DNA of 42,992 nt from an uncultured Acidimicrobiaceae bacterium (GTDB lineage Bacteria; Actinomycetota; Acidimicrobiia; Acidimicrobiales; RAAP-2), in contig CAIQOJ010000115.1 in NCBI GenBank assembly GCA_903873395.1, positions 1-42,992 of the forward strand, given 5' to 3'. Position 1 is the first letter of the stretch, and each line of letters opens with the position of its first letter. The notes below the pieces were generated by a model that worked only from the letters and a program-made list of their open reading frames with translations, did not search any database and had not been told where the DNA came from. The position numbers were made by a program, and so were the translations under genes. This document shows positions 8,522-16,296 of this stretch, piece after piece.

Positions 8522-8554
8522 GACAGAAATGTACTCCCACCTGACCCTGGTCTG

Positions 8555-9172
8555 TCATGGCTGGAGCCTGGTGCGGGTCCAGCCTGGCTCCCCGACCTCA
8601 TAGCGCACGCGGTCATGGAGTCGGTCTGTGCCCTGCTGCCAGAACTCATAGGCCGAAGGCGTGATGCGCCACCCGCCCCACCACGGAGGCCGAGGCACAT
8701 CATCTGCAGATAATTCTGCTGCTCGGGTCGCCACCCGGGCATCGAGTTCGCCACGGCCAGCGATCGGTTGGCTCTGATGCGACGCCCACGCCCCGATTCG
8801 ACTGCCCAGACCTCGGGTGGCGTAGTAGGCGTCGGACTCGGCTTCGGTGGTGCGAGTCACCGCGCCTTCGACACGCACCTGACGGCCAAGTACCTCCCAG
8901 TAGAAGAGCAGTGCAGCCTGAGGGTTGACCACCAAGTCATGGCTCTTGCGTCCGTCGTAGTTGGTGAAGAAGACGAAACCGTCGGGGCCGAACGATTTGA
9001 GGAGCACCATGCGCACCGAGGGCTGACCTGCCGCGTCGGCGGTGGCCAGGGCCATGGCCTCGGGAGCGCCTACCACCTCGGCCGCCCGTGCATACCAGCG
9101 AGTGAACTGGACCATCGGATCGGCATGGAGCGTTGCCACGTCGACCGTGACGTCATCGGGTTCGGGCGTCAT
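8555..9172 (-). CDS. pdxH: Pyridoxamine 5'-phosphate oxidase
   Basis: 205 residues, close to the usual 210-220. It matches PdxH throughout: MALATADAAGQPSVRMVLLKSFG, FFTNYDGRKSHDLVVNPQAALLFYW, RQVRVEGAV, then the C-terminal signature RPPWWGGWRITPSAYEFWQ with RLHDRVRYE. The enzyme uses FMN to oxidise pyridoxine or pyridoxamine phosphate to pyridoxal phosphate in the cytoplasm. It diverges from a PLP-dependent class V aminotransferase only 42 bp away, a sensible pairing of cofactor supply and user. It is first in a minus-strand run with acyl-CoA dehydrogenase and thioesterase. Confidence 0.95.
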   Translation of the reverse strand: MTPEPDDVTVDVATLHADPMVQFTRWYARAAEVVGAPEAMALATADAAGQPSVRMVLLKSFGPDGFVFFTNYDGRKSHDLVVNPQAALLFYWEVLGRQVRVEGAVTRTTEAESDAYYATRGLGSRIGAWASHQSQPIAGRGELDARVATRAAELSADDVPRPPWWGGWRITPSAYEFWQQGTDRLHDRVRYEVGEPGWTRTRLQP

Positions 9173-9214
9173 ATCTCGACCCTAGTGACCAGTGGCCCAG
9201 GTAGCGTCAGCGAG

Positions 9215-10417
9215 ATGCCTGCCGTCATCGACGTGTCCGCAGAACGGGCTGCCACTCCGGGCTGTGCAACCGTCACTCATCTCAACTACGCCGGTGCCGC
9301 TCTGCCCACGGCGGCCACCCTGTCCACCGTGACCTCCTACCTGGAGCACGAAGCGCAGCGAGGCGGCTACGAAGCTGAAGGTGAGGCGGCCGAGGCGTTG
9401 GCTGGGGCTCGAGCATCGGCCGGTGCACTGGTCGGCGCAGACGGTGCATCCGTGGTGTTCACCAGTTCGGACACCGATGGTTGGACACGGGCCGTGTGGG
9501 GATTGGTCCTCGGCGGCCACCTCGAACGAGGACGGCGCATCGTCATGGACCGAGCCACCTACGACAGTCACGCCATGGCCCTGCTGCAGGTCAGCGATCT
9601 CACCGGCATCGTGCTCGAGGTGGTGGCCAGCGAGTCCGATGGAACCCTCGACCTCGCTGCGTTGGCATCGACCTTGGCCACTGGCGACGTGGCGATGGCC
9701 TGCCTGACCCACGTCGGCACGCACCGGGGCCTGGTGAATCCGGTCGAGCTCGCAGGGCCCATGTGCGCGGCGGCTGGGGCCATTGTCGCCGTCGATGCAT
9801 GTCAGAGCCTTGGTCAACTCCCCGTCGACGTTGGCCAGATCCACTGCGACATCCTCACCGGCACCGGTCGCAAATGGCTCCGTGGCCCTCGAGGTACCGG
9901 GCTGCTCTACGTGGCCCCTGGCCTGGCCGAGCGCATGGTGCCGATCGGCATCGATGGACGATCAGCGGAGTGGGAGTCGACTGATCACTATCGGCTGCGA
10001 CCTGGCCTGCAGCGGTTCATCCCATTTGAGACCCCGGTCGCACTTCGTCTCGGCCTCGGGACCGCAATCGATCACGCGCTTCACCTTGGCCTCGAGGCCA
10101 TCAGCACCCGAGTAGGCGCCGTTGCTGAACACCTACGAACCCAACTCGCCTCCATCGACGGCGTCGAGGTCCATGATGGTGGACGGCGTCGCTGCGGAAT
10201 CGTCACCTTCACCGTGAGCGGCACCACTCCCGCTGAGGTTGTGGCCGCCGCACGCGTGGCGGGCATCAATGTGTCAGCCACCGAGGCGCCAGCCGCCCGG
10301 CTGGACATGGCCCCTCCGCGACCAACAGCCGTAGTTCGAGCGTCGCCTCACTATGTGACGACCGATGAGGAACTTGGCCGCTTGGCCACGGTGGTGGCCT
10401 CCGTGGCTGGTGCCTGA
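9215..10417 (+). CDS. Class V aminotransferase-fold PLP enzyme
   Basis: 400 residues from the ATG at 9215. The open frame extends further 5' but that part is antisense to pdxH, so it is excluded. The fold of class V aminotransferases / cysteine desulfurases is clear: HLNYAGAALP at the start, IVAVDACQSLGQLPVDV with the PLP-binding Asp194, and TGTGRKWLRGPRGTGLLYV with the Schiff-base Lys220, then the small C-terminal domain with SATEAPAARLD. There is no obvious cysteine of a desulfurase active loop. It resembles isopenicillin-N-epimerase or EgtE-like members, but substrate cannot be assigned. It diverges from pdxH over 42 bp, which must hold both promoters. Confidence 0.88.
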   Translation: MPAVIDVSAERAATPGCATVTHLNYAGAALPTAATLSTVTSYLEHEAQRGGYEAEGEAAEALAGARASAGALVGADGASVVFTSSDTDGWTRAVWGLVLGGHLERGRRIVMDRATYDSHAMALLQVSDLTGIVLEVVASESDGTLDLAALASTLATGDVAMACLTHVGTHRGLVNPVELAGPMCAAAGAIVAVDACQSLGQLPVDVGQIHCDILTGTGRKWLRGPRGTGLLYVAPGLAERMVPIGIDGRSAEWESTDHYRLRPGLQRFIPFETPVALRLGLGTAIDHALHLGLEAISTRVGAVAEHLRTQLASIDGVEVHDGGRRRCGIVTFTVSGTTPAEVVAAARVAGINVSATEAPAARLDMAPPRPTAVVRASPHYVTTDEELGRLATVVASVAGA

Positions 10418-10458
10418 TCGCCACATCCGGACGCATACCTCTTTGATGCATCCGCCCT

Positions 10459-10516
10459 TGGTTGCAGCCTCCCTGGGTTACAGCCTGCCTGGGTTACAGC
10501 CTGCCTGGGATACGGG
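10459..10516. repeat. Intergenic tandem repeat, 16-bp unit, three copies and a part
   Basis: Unit GGGTTACAGCCTGCCT is exact at 10475-10490 and 10491-10506, preceded by a degenerate copy at 10459-10474 and followed by a partial copy (GGGATACGGG). It lies 40 bp after the aminotransferase stop in a spacer with no gene. There is no known repeat family. Confidence 0.8.
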
Positions 10517-10660
10517 TGAGCAACAATGAGGGTGCGCGAACTCCATTCCTGGGCGCCGGGCGCCGGACATGCCCGATCGCGGCAATCGTTACGTCAGTGC
10601 GGCGGTCCTGCCTTCACCAACGTGCCCTGCCATCGGGCGCATCTCACATGCCGACGGCAG

Positions 10661-10876
10661 TCAGTCGAGTGCGGCCATGCGCTGGCGCACTCCACGGAGC
10701 CGATCCCGGCGCTCCTTGAGGGCCACTCGCAAGGCCGGATTGTCCGTGTCGGCAATCTCCATGGACAGGTCCCCAAGGGTCCCGTCGAGCAGGGTCCGCA
10801 GATCGATGGCCTCGTCTTCGCTCAGCACCAAATCCATCAACCATGCTCCCGTCGCCACGTAGTCGTCATCGGTCAT
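10661..10876 (-). CDS. Small conserved actinobacterial protein
   Basis: 71 residues, acidic, all helix: MDLVLSEDEAIDLRTLLDG, then LGDLSMEIADTDNPALR, then a basic KERRDRLRGVRQRMA helix. The IADTDNP turn with flanking helices is one I recall from many small uncharacterised actinobacterial proteins of this size, so I judge the gene real; that recall is unverified. No catalytic motif is visible; it probably forms a helical hairpin. A perfect palindrome lies 17 bp upstream. It stands alone between the aminotransferase and the divergent SDR operon. Confidence 0.7.
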   Translation of the reverse strand: MTDDDYVATGAWLMDLVLSEDEAIDLRTLLDGTLGDLSMEIADTDNPALRVALKERRDRLRGVRQRMAALD

Positions 10877-10892
10877 CGGTCGACGTGATGCG

Positions 10893-10910
10893 GCGCCATC
10901 GTGATGGCGC
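10893..10910. promoter_or_regulatory. Palindrome upstream of the 71-residue gene
   Basis: GCGCCATC at 10893-10900, GT, then GATGGCGC at 10903-10910. It lies 17 bp upstream of the ATG at 10876 (minus), a position fit for an operator or a leader hairpin. No identity is claimed. Confidence 0.4.
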
Positions 10911-11104
10911 TACTGGATGTCACGCGAGCGAGCGCGGACCAACCCCTCAACGTCGACCTGCTGCGGCGGAGTATGAACGCAGTGCCTTCGCCGCACTAGG
11001 GCCGAAAGTCCTCTCGCCGACCGCAAACTCAAAACTCCGATGAGCGTGGGCTCGATGCCTCCAGGCGATTGACACCCCTAGGTGTGAGCCGATAGACGGT
11101 GAGG

Positions 11105-11884
11105 ATGATCCTGCAAGGAAAGACCGTGGTGGTGACCGGTGTGGGGGCCGGCCTGGGGAGGGAATGCGCCGAATCGGTGCTTCGCCAGGGAGGAAACGTC
11201 GTAGTGGCGGCCCGAAGTGCAGATGCTCTCGCATCCATTGCCGATGAGCTCGATCCCTCGGGTGCTCGGGTGGCCCATCAGGTGACCGACATCACCGATG
11301 CAGACTCGTGCACTTCGTTGATCGATCTCGCCACCGAACGTTTCGGAGGCGTCGACGCCCTGGCCCAAGTCGCTGCCTATGACAACGCCTGGGGCGGCCT
11401 CTACGACCTGAAGTTCGAGAACTGGCGGAACGCCTTTGAGACAAACGTCCTCGGAGCGCTCAACGTGATCCGTCCTGCTGCTGCATCGATGAAGGAGCGG
11501 GGAGGCGGCTCGATCATCTTGATCGGATCGCAGTCGATGTTCGCACCGCAGATGCCCCAGGGGGGCTACGCAGCGTCCAAGGGTGCGCTGCTCTCAGCTA
11601 TGTACTACTTGGCCGACGAACTCGGCCCGGACAACATCCGGGTCAACATGGTCGTGCCATCGTGGATGTGGGGGCCACCCGTGGAGATGCTGATGAACTG
11701 GCGGGCCCAGAACGAAGAGAAAACGGTCGACGAGGCCCTCGACGACGTGGTCGGGAAGTTTCCCCTGCGACGGATGACCGAGGACGGCGAGGTCGCCGAG
11801 GTTGTCGCGTTCTTCGCCTCAGACCTTGCTCGGGCCGTGACCGGCCAGCACCTGCTGGTGAACTCGGGGGAGATGTCCCGATGA
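11105..11884 (+). CDS. SDR-family oxidoreductase
   Basis: 259 residues from the ATG at 11105; a GTG 6 bp upstream is an equal alternative. It has the classical short-chain dehydrogenase features: nucleotide-binding VVVTGVGAGLG (TGxxxGxG), NVLGALNV region, catalytic Ser in LIGSQSM, and YAASK as the YxxxK pair. The C-terminus GQHLLVNSGEMSR is typical. It would oxidise or reduce an alcohol/ketone with NAD(P) in the cytoplasm. Its stop overlaps the next start as ATGA, so it is cotranslated with a DapB-like dehydrogenase, and a SnoaL-like gene follows. The trio looks like part of a degradation pathway for a cyclic or terpenoid-like substrate, which is inference. Confidence 0.9.
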   Translation: MILQGKTVVVTGVGAGLGRECAESVLRQGGNVVVAARSADALASIADELDPSGARVAHQVTDITDADSCTSLIDLATERFGGVDALAQVAAYDNAWGGLYDLKFENWRNAFETNVLGALNVIRPAAASMKERGGGSIILIGSQSMFAPQMPQGGYAASKGALLSAMYYLADELGPDNIRVNMVVPSWMWGPPVEMLMNWRAQNEEKTVDEALDDVVGKFPLRRMTEDGEVAEVVAFFASDLARAVTGQHLLVNSGEMSR

Positions 11885-12960
11885 GCGCCCCCAAGAAGGT
11901 CGTCGTCTTCGGAACTGGTTTCGTTGGCCGGATGGTCATCCCTGAGATCCTCAAGCACCCGAGCTTCGAACTCGTGGGCGTGGGAGTCTCCAGCGAGGGC
12001 GGTAAGGCTGGATGCGATGTCGGCGAACTCTGCGGCATCGATCCCATCGGCATGGCCGCCACAGCCGACATCGACGAGCTCATCGCACTGGCCCCGGATG
12101 CACTTGTGCACTACGGACCGACCGCGGCCCAGGCCAACGTCAACATCGCACAGATGGGCGCCTTTCTCCGGGCCGGTATCGATGTCTGCTCTACAGCCAT
12201 GACGCCGTGGGTCTGGCCTCAGATGCGCCTCAACCCACCCTCGTGGATCGACCCCATCACCGAGGCATGCGAAGCAGGCGGGTCGTCGTGTTTCACCACC
12301 GGGATCGATCCCGGCTTCGCCAACGACCTCTTCCCTCTCACCTTGATGGGCCTGTGCAGCGAGGTGCGCAGCGTGCGCGCCCTCGAGATCCTCGACTACA
12401 TCAACTACGAGGGTGACTACGAGGTGGAGATGGGCATCGGCATGCCACCCGACTTTGAGCCCCTCCTGGCCAACAACGACATCTTGGCCATGTCCTGGGG
12501 CGGGACCGTCCCCATGATGGCCCACGCCATCGGCGTGGAACTCGATGAGATGACCTCGACCTGGGAGTCGTGGGTCACCCCCACGCCTATCACCACGGCA
12601 AAGGGGGTCATCGAGGCCGGCAACGTCGCCGCCATTCGCTTCACCATCAACGGCATCATCGGGGGCGAGGCCCGGATCAGCCTCGAGCACGTCAACCGCG
12701 TGGGCACCGATGCCGCACCAGAGTGGCCGAGGGGCAATCAGGACGACGTCTACCGGGTGGTGATCGAAGGAACACCGTCGATCACCCAAGAGACGGCGTT
12801 CCGATTCACCGATGGAACAGGGCGCGACGCATCGACCGCAGGCTGCCTCGCCACCGGCATGCGGGCGCTCAACGCCGTCCCCTACGTGAACGACCTCCCT
12901 GCAGGATGGGTGACCGCACTCGACCTGCCTCTGATTCCTGGCGTGGGCACCGTCCGCTGA
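11881..12960 (+). CDS. DapB-like NAD(P)-dependent dehydrogenase
   Basis: 359 residues. The start at 11881 overlaps the preceding stop (ATGA); the longer open frame inside the SDR gene is discarded. The N-terminus KKVVVFGTGFVGRMVIPEIL is a Rossmann motif (GxGxxG), followed by VGVGVSSEGGKAGCDVGEL and DALVHYGPT. This matches the dihydrodipicolinate reductase-like family of 340-370 residues, which includes 2,4-diaminopentanoate dehydrogenase and is common in actinobacterial catabolic clusters. It is unlikely to be the lysine-pathway DapB, which is about 245-270 residues. The substrate is unknown. Confidence 0.85.
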   Translation: MSAPKKVVVFGTGFVGRMVIPEILKHPSFELVGVGVSSEGGKAGCDVGELCGIDPIGMAATADIDELIALAPDALVHYGPTAAQANVNIAQMGAFLRAGIDVCSTAMTPWVWPQMRLNPPSWIDPITEACEAGGSSCFTTGIDPGFANDLFPLTLMGLCSEVRSVRALEILDYINYEGDYEVEMGIGMPPDFEPLLANNDILAMSWGGTVPMMAHAIGVELDEMTSTWESWVTPTPITTAKGVIEAGNVAAIRFTINGIIGGEARISLEHVNRVGTDAAPEWPRGNQDDVYRVVIEGTPSITQETAFRFTDGTGRDASTAGCLATGMRALNAVPYVNDLPAGWVTALDLPLIPGVGTVR

Positions 12961-13039
12961 CCTTGGCGCCCACCGGTTCGGTCCATCCGGACGCTGGCCC
13001 ACCACTACGACACTCGAGTATCTGCTGAACGGAGACGTC

Positions 13040-13531
13040 ATGACCCCTGAGGACCTTGTCGAGATCGAGCTGATCAAGCGACTGAAGTACCGCTATCTGC
13101 GATGCCTCGACCAGAAGTTGTGGGACGAGATCGCATCGTGTTTCGTGCCCGAGGCCACCGCCCGCTATGGCGGCGGCCTCTATGAGTTCGACGGAGCAAC
13201 GGCCATCCTCGAGTTCCTGCGCTCGTCGATGGGGGCGACCACGATGCTGTCGAGTCACCGCTGCCATCACCCCGAGATCGACCTCGTGGGCACGGATGAA
13301 GCCACGGGCATCTGGGCACTCGAGGACGTCGTGGTCCTCACCGACTTCGGGATCAACGTGCAGGGGGCCGCCTTCTACACGGACCGCTATGTCAAGCGGG
13401 ACGGCGAGTGGAAGATCCTCCACACTGGCTACAAGCGAACATTCGAAGAGCTCATGCCGCGTGCGTCGGTCGAGGGCCTGCGCATCACTGCTGATTGGTG
13501 GGCCACCGACGGAAGGTCCAACCTCAGCTAG
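13040..13531 (+). CDS. SnoaL/NTF2-like protein
   Basis: 163 residues with the SnoaL-like fold pattern: helix VEIELIKRLKYRYLRCLDQK, LWDEIASCFVPEATARYG, GATAILEFLRS, SSHRCHHPEIDL, then strands to the YVKRDGEWKILHTGYKRTFEE ending. Members are cyclases, dehydratases or isomerases in small-molecule pathways. GGAGA precedes the ATG at 9-nt spacing. It follows the DapB-like gene after 79 bp, in the same direction, and probably belongs to the same operon. It converges on an SDR gene whose stop is at 13547, only 15 bp away. Confidence 0.85.
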   Translation: MTPEDLVEIELIKRLKYRYLRCLDQKLWDEIASCFVPEATARYGGGLYEFDGATAILEFLRSSMGATTMLSSHRCHHPEIDLVGTDEATGIWALEDVVVLTDFGINVQGAAFYTDRYVKRDGEWKILHTGYKRTFEELMPRASVEGLRITADWWATDGRSNLS

Positions 13532-13546
13532 GCCCACTCCAGGGCA

Positions 13547-14302
13547 TTAGGAGAGCGTGGCCCCGTCCATACGGATGTCAGCACCGTTCATATGCGATGC
13601 CTCTTCGGAAGCAATGAAGGCAATAGCGGCGGCGATCCCCTCCGGGGTGCCAAATGCCCCGAGGGGCATGACCCGCTGAATGAGTTTGGGATCTGCCCCC
13701 TCGGGTACGTGGAACGAGGCCGTGATCGGCGTGTCGATGGCCCCCGGGCTGACGCTGTTGCAGCGCACACCGGACTTGGCATATTCGACAGCCAACTCAC
13801 GAGTCATGGCCAACACCCCGCCCTTCGACGCCGTGTAGGCGAGTGCCCACGGCTGGCCTGCGTGGGCAGCCGTGGAGGCCACATTGACGATGTTCCCCTT
13901 CGCACTGAGCAGATGAGGCAGCGCCTCTCGGCACATGAGGAACGTGCCGGTCAGATTGATGGTGATCAGTCGGTTCCACTCGTCGAGCGTGGTCTCATGG
14001 GCATGCCCAAAGGACAGCACGCCGGCCACGTTGACCACGACATCGAGCCCGCCGAGAGCATCGACTGCCCCGGACACGATGGCTTGGACTCCTGCTTCGG
14101 TCGAGATGTCGCCCGCTGCCGTGCGCAGCGTGCCCACAAGTTCGGCGGCGTCAGCCTCGACGGCGGCGAGAGCCTCGGCGTTGACATCGACACCCCAGAC
14201 GTCAGCTCCTTCGGCGGCGAGCCTCAGGGCGGTGCACCGCCCGATCCCCGAAGCGGCACCGGTGACCAGCGCTTTGCGTCCCGTAAACCGTTCCTGGGTC
14301 AT
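13547..14302 (-). CDS. SDR-family oxidoreductase
   Basis: 251 residues from the ATG at 14302. The frame stays open for 82 more codons, but that extension overlaps the divergent hydrolase promoter and start and lacks family sequence, so it is rejected. An ATG 12 bp upstream is also possible. Features: GRKALVTGAASGIG (cofactor), VVVNVAGV, catalytic Ser in NVASTAAHAG, YTASKGG as the YxxxK motif, and RCNSVSPGAIDTP, with the C-terminal GADIRMDGATLS typical of classical SDRs. Substrate unknown. It diverges from the alpha/beta hydrolase gene over about 150 bp. Confidence 0.9.
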   Translation of the reverse strand: MTQERFTGRKALVTGAASGIGRCTALRLAAEGADVWGVDVNAEALAAVEADAAELVGTLRTAAGDISTEAGVQAIVSGAVDALGGLDVVVNVAGVLSFGHAHETTLDEWNRLITINLTGTFLMCREALPHLLSAKGNIVNVASTAAHAGQPWALAYTASKGGVLAMTRELAVEYAKSGVRCNSVSPGAIDTPITASFHVPEGADPKLIQRVMPLGAFGTPEGIAAAIAFIASEEASHMNGADIRMDGATLS

Positions 14303-14456
14303 GGCAGGGCACATTAGGTCGGTTCGCCAGAGGTCGGCATCCGAGATGCGTTTCTTGCTCACTGGTCGGTCCGTGCGTCGCCATGCCATGAGCGGCCATC
14401 CGGCCAGGGCGTGATCTGATGTGATCAGCGGACCGGGTGTGACCAGGGAGGACGTC

Positions 14457-15248
14457 GTGGCGACTGACAACATTGGTGGGATTGACCTCTTCTGGGAAGT
14501 CAGGGGCCGTGGCCCCCGCCTCGTGTTCTGCAACGGATCCGGGTCCACCTTGGCCGAAGCTCGCCTGTTGCTGAACGTGTTGGGCGACGGTTTCGAGGTC
14601 CTGGCCTTCGACTACCGCGGGCTCGGGGCCTCAGGGCCTACGCCTGGTCCCTATGTCATGGCCGACGTTGCCCGTGATGTCCTCGGACTGATGGATCGGG
14701 TGGGCTGGGATCAGGCTCGACTATGTGGCATCAGCTTCGGCGGCATGGTTGCCCAAGAAGTTGCCGTCACCGCGCCCTCTCGCGTTCAACGTTTGGCGCT
14801 GCTGTGCACCTCGGCGGGAGGGCGCGGCGGTTCGTCCTATCCGCTGCACGAACTTGACGATCTCGATCACCATGAGCGCATCCAACGGCGACGATCCTTG
14901 ATCGACACCCGGTTCGACGAATCGTGGCTGGCCGCACATCCCAACGACGCTGCCCTCGTTGACTTCGTGGTCCGTCCCGATGCCGTCGATCCCCCGGACC
15001 TCGTGGGTCGTCGGGCCCAGATGGCCGCACGACGTACCCACGATGTCTGGGACCGCCTCCATCGCATCACTTGTCCCACGATGGTTGCCGCCGGCCGGTA
15101 TGACCCGGTCGCCCCACTTGCCAATAGTGAAGCCCTGGCCGGCAGGATCGACGGTGCCGAACTACGGGTCTACGAAGGTGGGCACCTGTTCATCGTGCAG
15201 GACCAGGCCGCTGGTCCCGAGATCACGGACTTTCTGGCATCGACGTGA
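14457..15248 (+). CDS. Alpha/beta hydrolase
   Basis: 263 residues. I choose the GTG at 14457 because GGGAGG lies 5 nt before it. A GTG 36 bp upstream keeps the frame but lacks a ribosome binding site. The alpha/beta hydrolase fold is clear: oxyanion strand RLVFCNGSGST, FDYRGLGAS, nucleophile elbow GISFGG (Ser93), acid in AGRYDPVAP, and histidine in GGHLFIVQD. This is the pattern of 3-oxoadipate enol-lactonase-like and related esterases, so a C-C or ester hydrolase of a catabolic route is possible. No signal peptide, so cytoplasmic. Confidence 0.88.
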   Translation: MATDNIGGIDLFWEVRGRGPRLVFCNGSGSTLAEARLLLNVLGDGFEVLAFDYRGLGASGPTPGPYVMADVARDVLGLMDRVGWDQARLCGISFGGMVAQEVAVTAPSRVQRLALLCTSAGGRGGSSYPLHELDDLDHHERIQRRRSLIDTRFDESWLAAHPNDAALVDFVVRPDAVDPPDLVGRRAQMAARRTHDVWDRLHRITCPTMVAAGRYDPVAPLANSEALAGRIDGAELRVYEGGHLFIVQDQAAGPEITDFLAST

Positions 15249-15380
15249 ATCACTGGGCAGCAACTTCCGAGTCGTGAACGACCATCCGCTCCGCCACCGC
15301 TGTCGATCGTCGGTGCATCCCCGGTGACCTGGGACCCCACTCTCAGCGACGGCGACCAGTAGGGTTCGCGAGGTAGCGGA

Positions 15381-15405
15381 CACCGCACGGTGTCACCACT
15401 GGTGA
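15381..15405. promoter_or_regulatory. Two abutting palindromes upstream of the heliorhodopsin gene
   Basis: CACCGcaCGGTG at 15381-15392 is directly followed by TCACCACTGGTGA at 15393-15405. Both are dyads built on a CACC/GGTG core. They end 58 bp before the heliorhodopsin start, within the expected promoter zone, so they are operator candidates. They could instead be alternative leader stem-loops. Confidence 0.5.
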
Positions 15406-15463
15406 GTCCGTCGATCAGCACATCCACTTCGTCACTCACCTGCATCACCAGGAGGTCCTGCGC

Positions 15464-16240
15464 ATGTCCACCTCAGCCGACCAACACCGGACGATCGAAC
15501 GCCTTCGGCCCTACAACGTGGTGGCAGGTTGCGCTCACCTGATCCAGGCCGTCCTGATCCTCGTGCTGGCCAACTCATTCGCTCTCCCCGTTGTGGCCAC
15601 CTACATGACCGGCCCGCCCGGGCCGACTACCGGACGCCAAGCGGTGACGCTCTTCAACCTGCGGACAGCATGGGTGGTGGCAGCCTTCTTCCTCCTGTCG
15701 GCCGTGGCGCACCTGCTCGTGGCCGGCCCGGGGTGGTCCCGCTACTCGACCGATCTGGCCAGGTCTCGGAATCCCTACCGTTGGATCGAGTATTCGATCA
15801 GTTCATCGTTGATGATCGTGGTGATCGCCCAGCTCACCGGGATCGACGATGTCGCCGCGTTGGTGGCATTGATCGGAGTGAACGCCTCCATGATCGGTTT
15901 CGGTTGGCTTCAAGAGCGCTACGAGGAGCCAGGCGGCGGATGGTGGCCGTTCGTGCTCGGGTGCGGCGCGGGCATCATCCCCTGGGTGGCCATCGGCATC
16001 TACCTCGTTGGTCCAGGTGCGTCGGCCTCGCCCCCCGGCTTCGTCTACGCCATCTTCTTCTCGCTGTTCGTCTTCTTCAATCTCTTCGCCGTCAACCAGT
16101 GGCTCCAGTACCGCAAGGTAGGACGGTGGGCCGACTACCTGGTGGGTGAACGCGCCTACATCACGCTCAGCCTGGTGGCCAAGTCACTCCTTGCGTGGCA
16201 GATCTTCGCCTCGACGCTGGCATCGAGCGCCGCGAACTGA
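15464..16240 (+). CDS. Heliorhodopsin
   Basis: 258 residues, seven membrane spans. It matches the heliorhodopsin family strongly: RLRPYNVVAGCAHLIQAVLIL in span 1, VAHLLVAGPG, NPYRWIEYSISSSLMIVV in span 3, GFVYAIFFSLFVFFNLFAVN in span 6 and SLVAKSLLAWQ in span 7. Lys240 is the expected retinal Schiff-base lysine and Glu109 the expected counterion (K241 and E107 in the founding protein 48C12). His25 and His83 match the two conserved core histidines. Known biology: a light-sensing retinal membrane protein with a long photocycle, reversed topology, and no strong ion pumping in most members; function is debated. AGGAGG at 15450-15455 sits 8 nt before the ATG. No retinal-synthesis gene is adjacent. 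Confidence 0.97.
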   Translation: MSTSADQHRTIERLRPYNVVAGCAHLIQAVLILVLANSFALPVVATYMTGPPGPTTGRQAVTLFNLRTAWVVAAFFLLSAVAHLLVAGPGWSRYSTDLARSRNPYRWIEYSISSSLMIVVIAQLTGIDDVAALVALIGVNASMIGFGWLQERYEEPGGGWWPFVLGCGAGIIPWVAIGIYLVGPGASASPPGFVYAIFFSLFVFFNLFAVNQWLQYRKVGRWADYLVGERAYITLSLVAKSLLAWQIFASTLASSAAN

Positions 16241-16262
16241 CCGGTGCCCGACCGGTGATGAG

Positions 16263-16290
16263 CGAACGATGACGGTCGAACGATGACGGT
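16263..16290. repeat. Tandem repeat, 14-bp unit, two copies
   Basis: CGAACGATGACGGT occurs twice in tandem at 16263-16276 and 16277-16290, directly before the GTG start at 16297. Both copies carry an ATG that soon meets a stop in another frame. It may affect translation of the downstream gene. Confidence 0.75.
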
Positions 16291-16296
16291 CGCTCG

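Noticed and set aside
8768-9214. N-terminal extension of the class V aminotransferase frame
   Set aside because: It is the antisense of pdxH; the family start and sequence begin at 9215.
9182-9844. Minus-strand frame of 220 codons
   Set aside because: It is antisense to the aminotransferase gene, with no family pattern and no ribosome binding site.
11605-13077. Minus-strand frame of 490 codons
   Set aside because: It covers the opposite strand of the SDR and DapB-like genes, both of which are well supported. A His/Asp-rich translation is typical of antisense frames in GC-rich DNA.
14303-14548. N-terminal extension of the SDR at 13547-14302
   Set aside because: It overlaps the start and ribosome binding site of the divergent hydrolase and has no SDR sequence.
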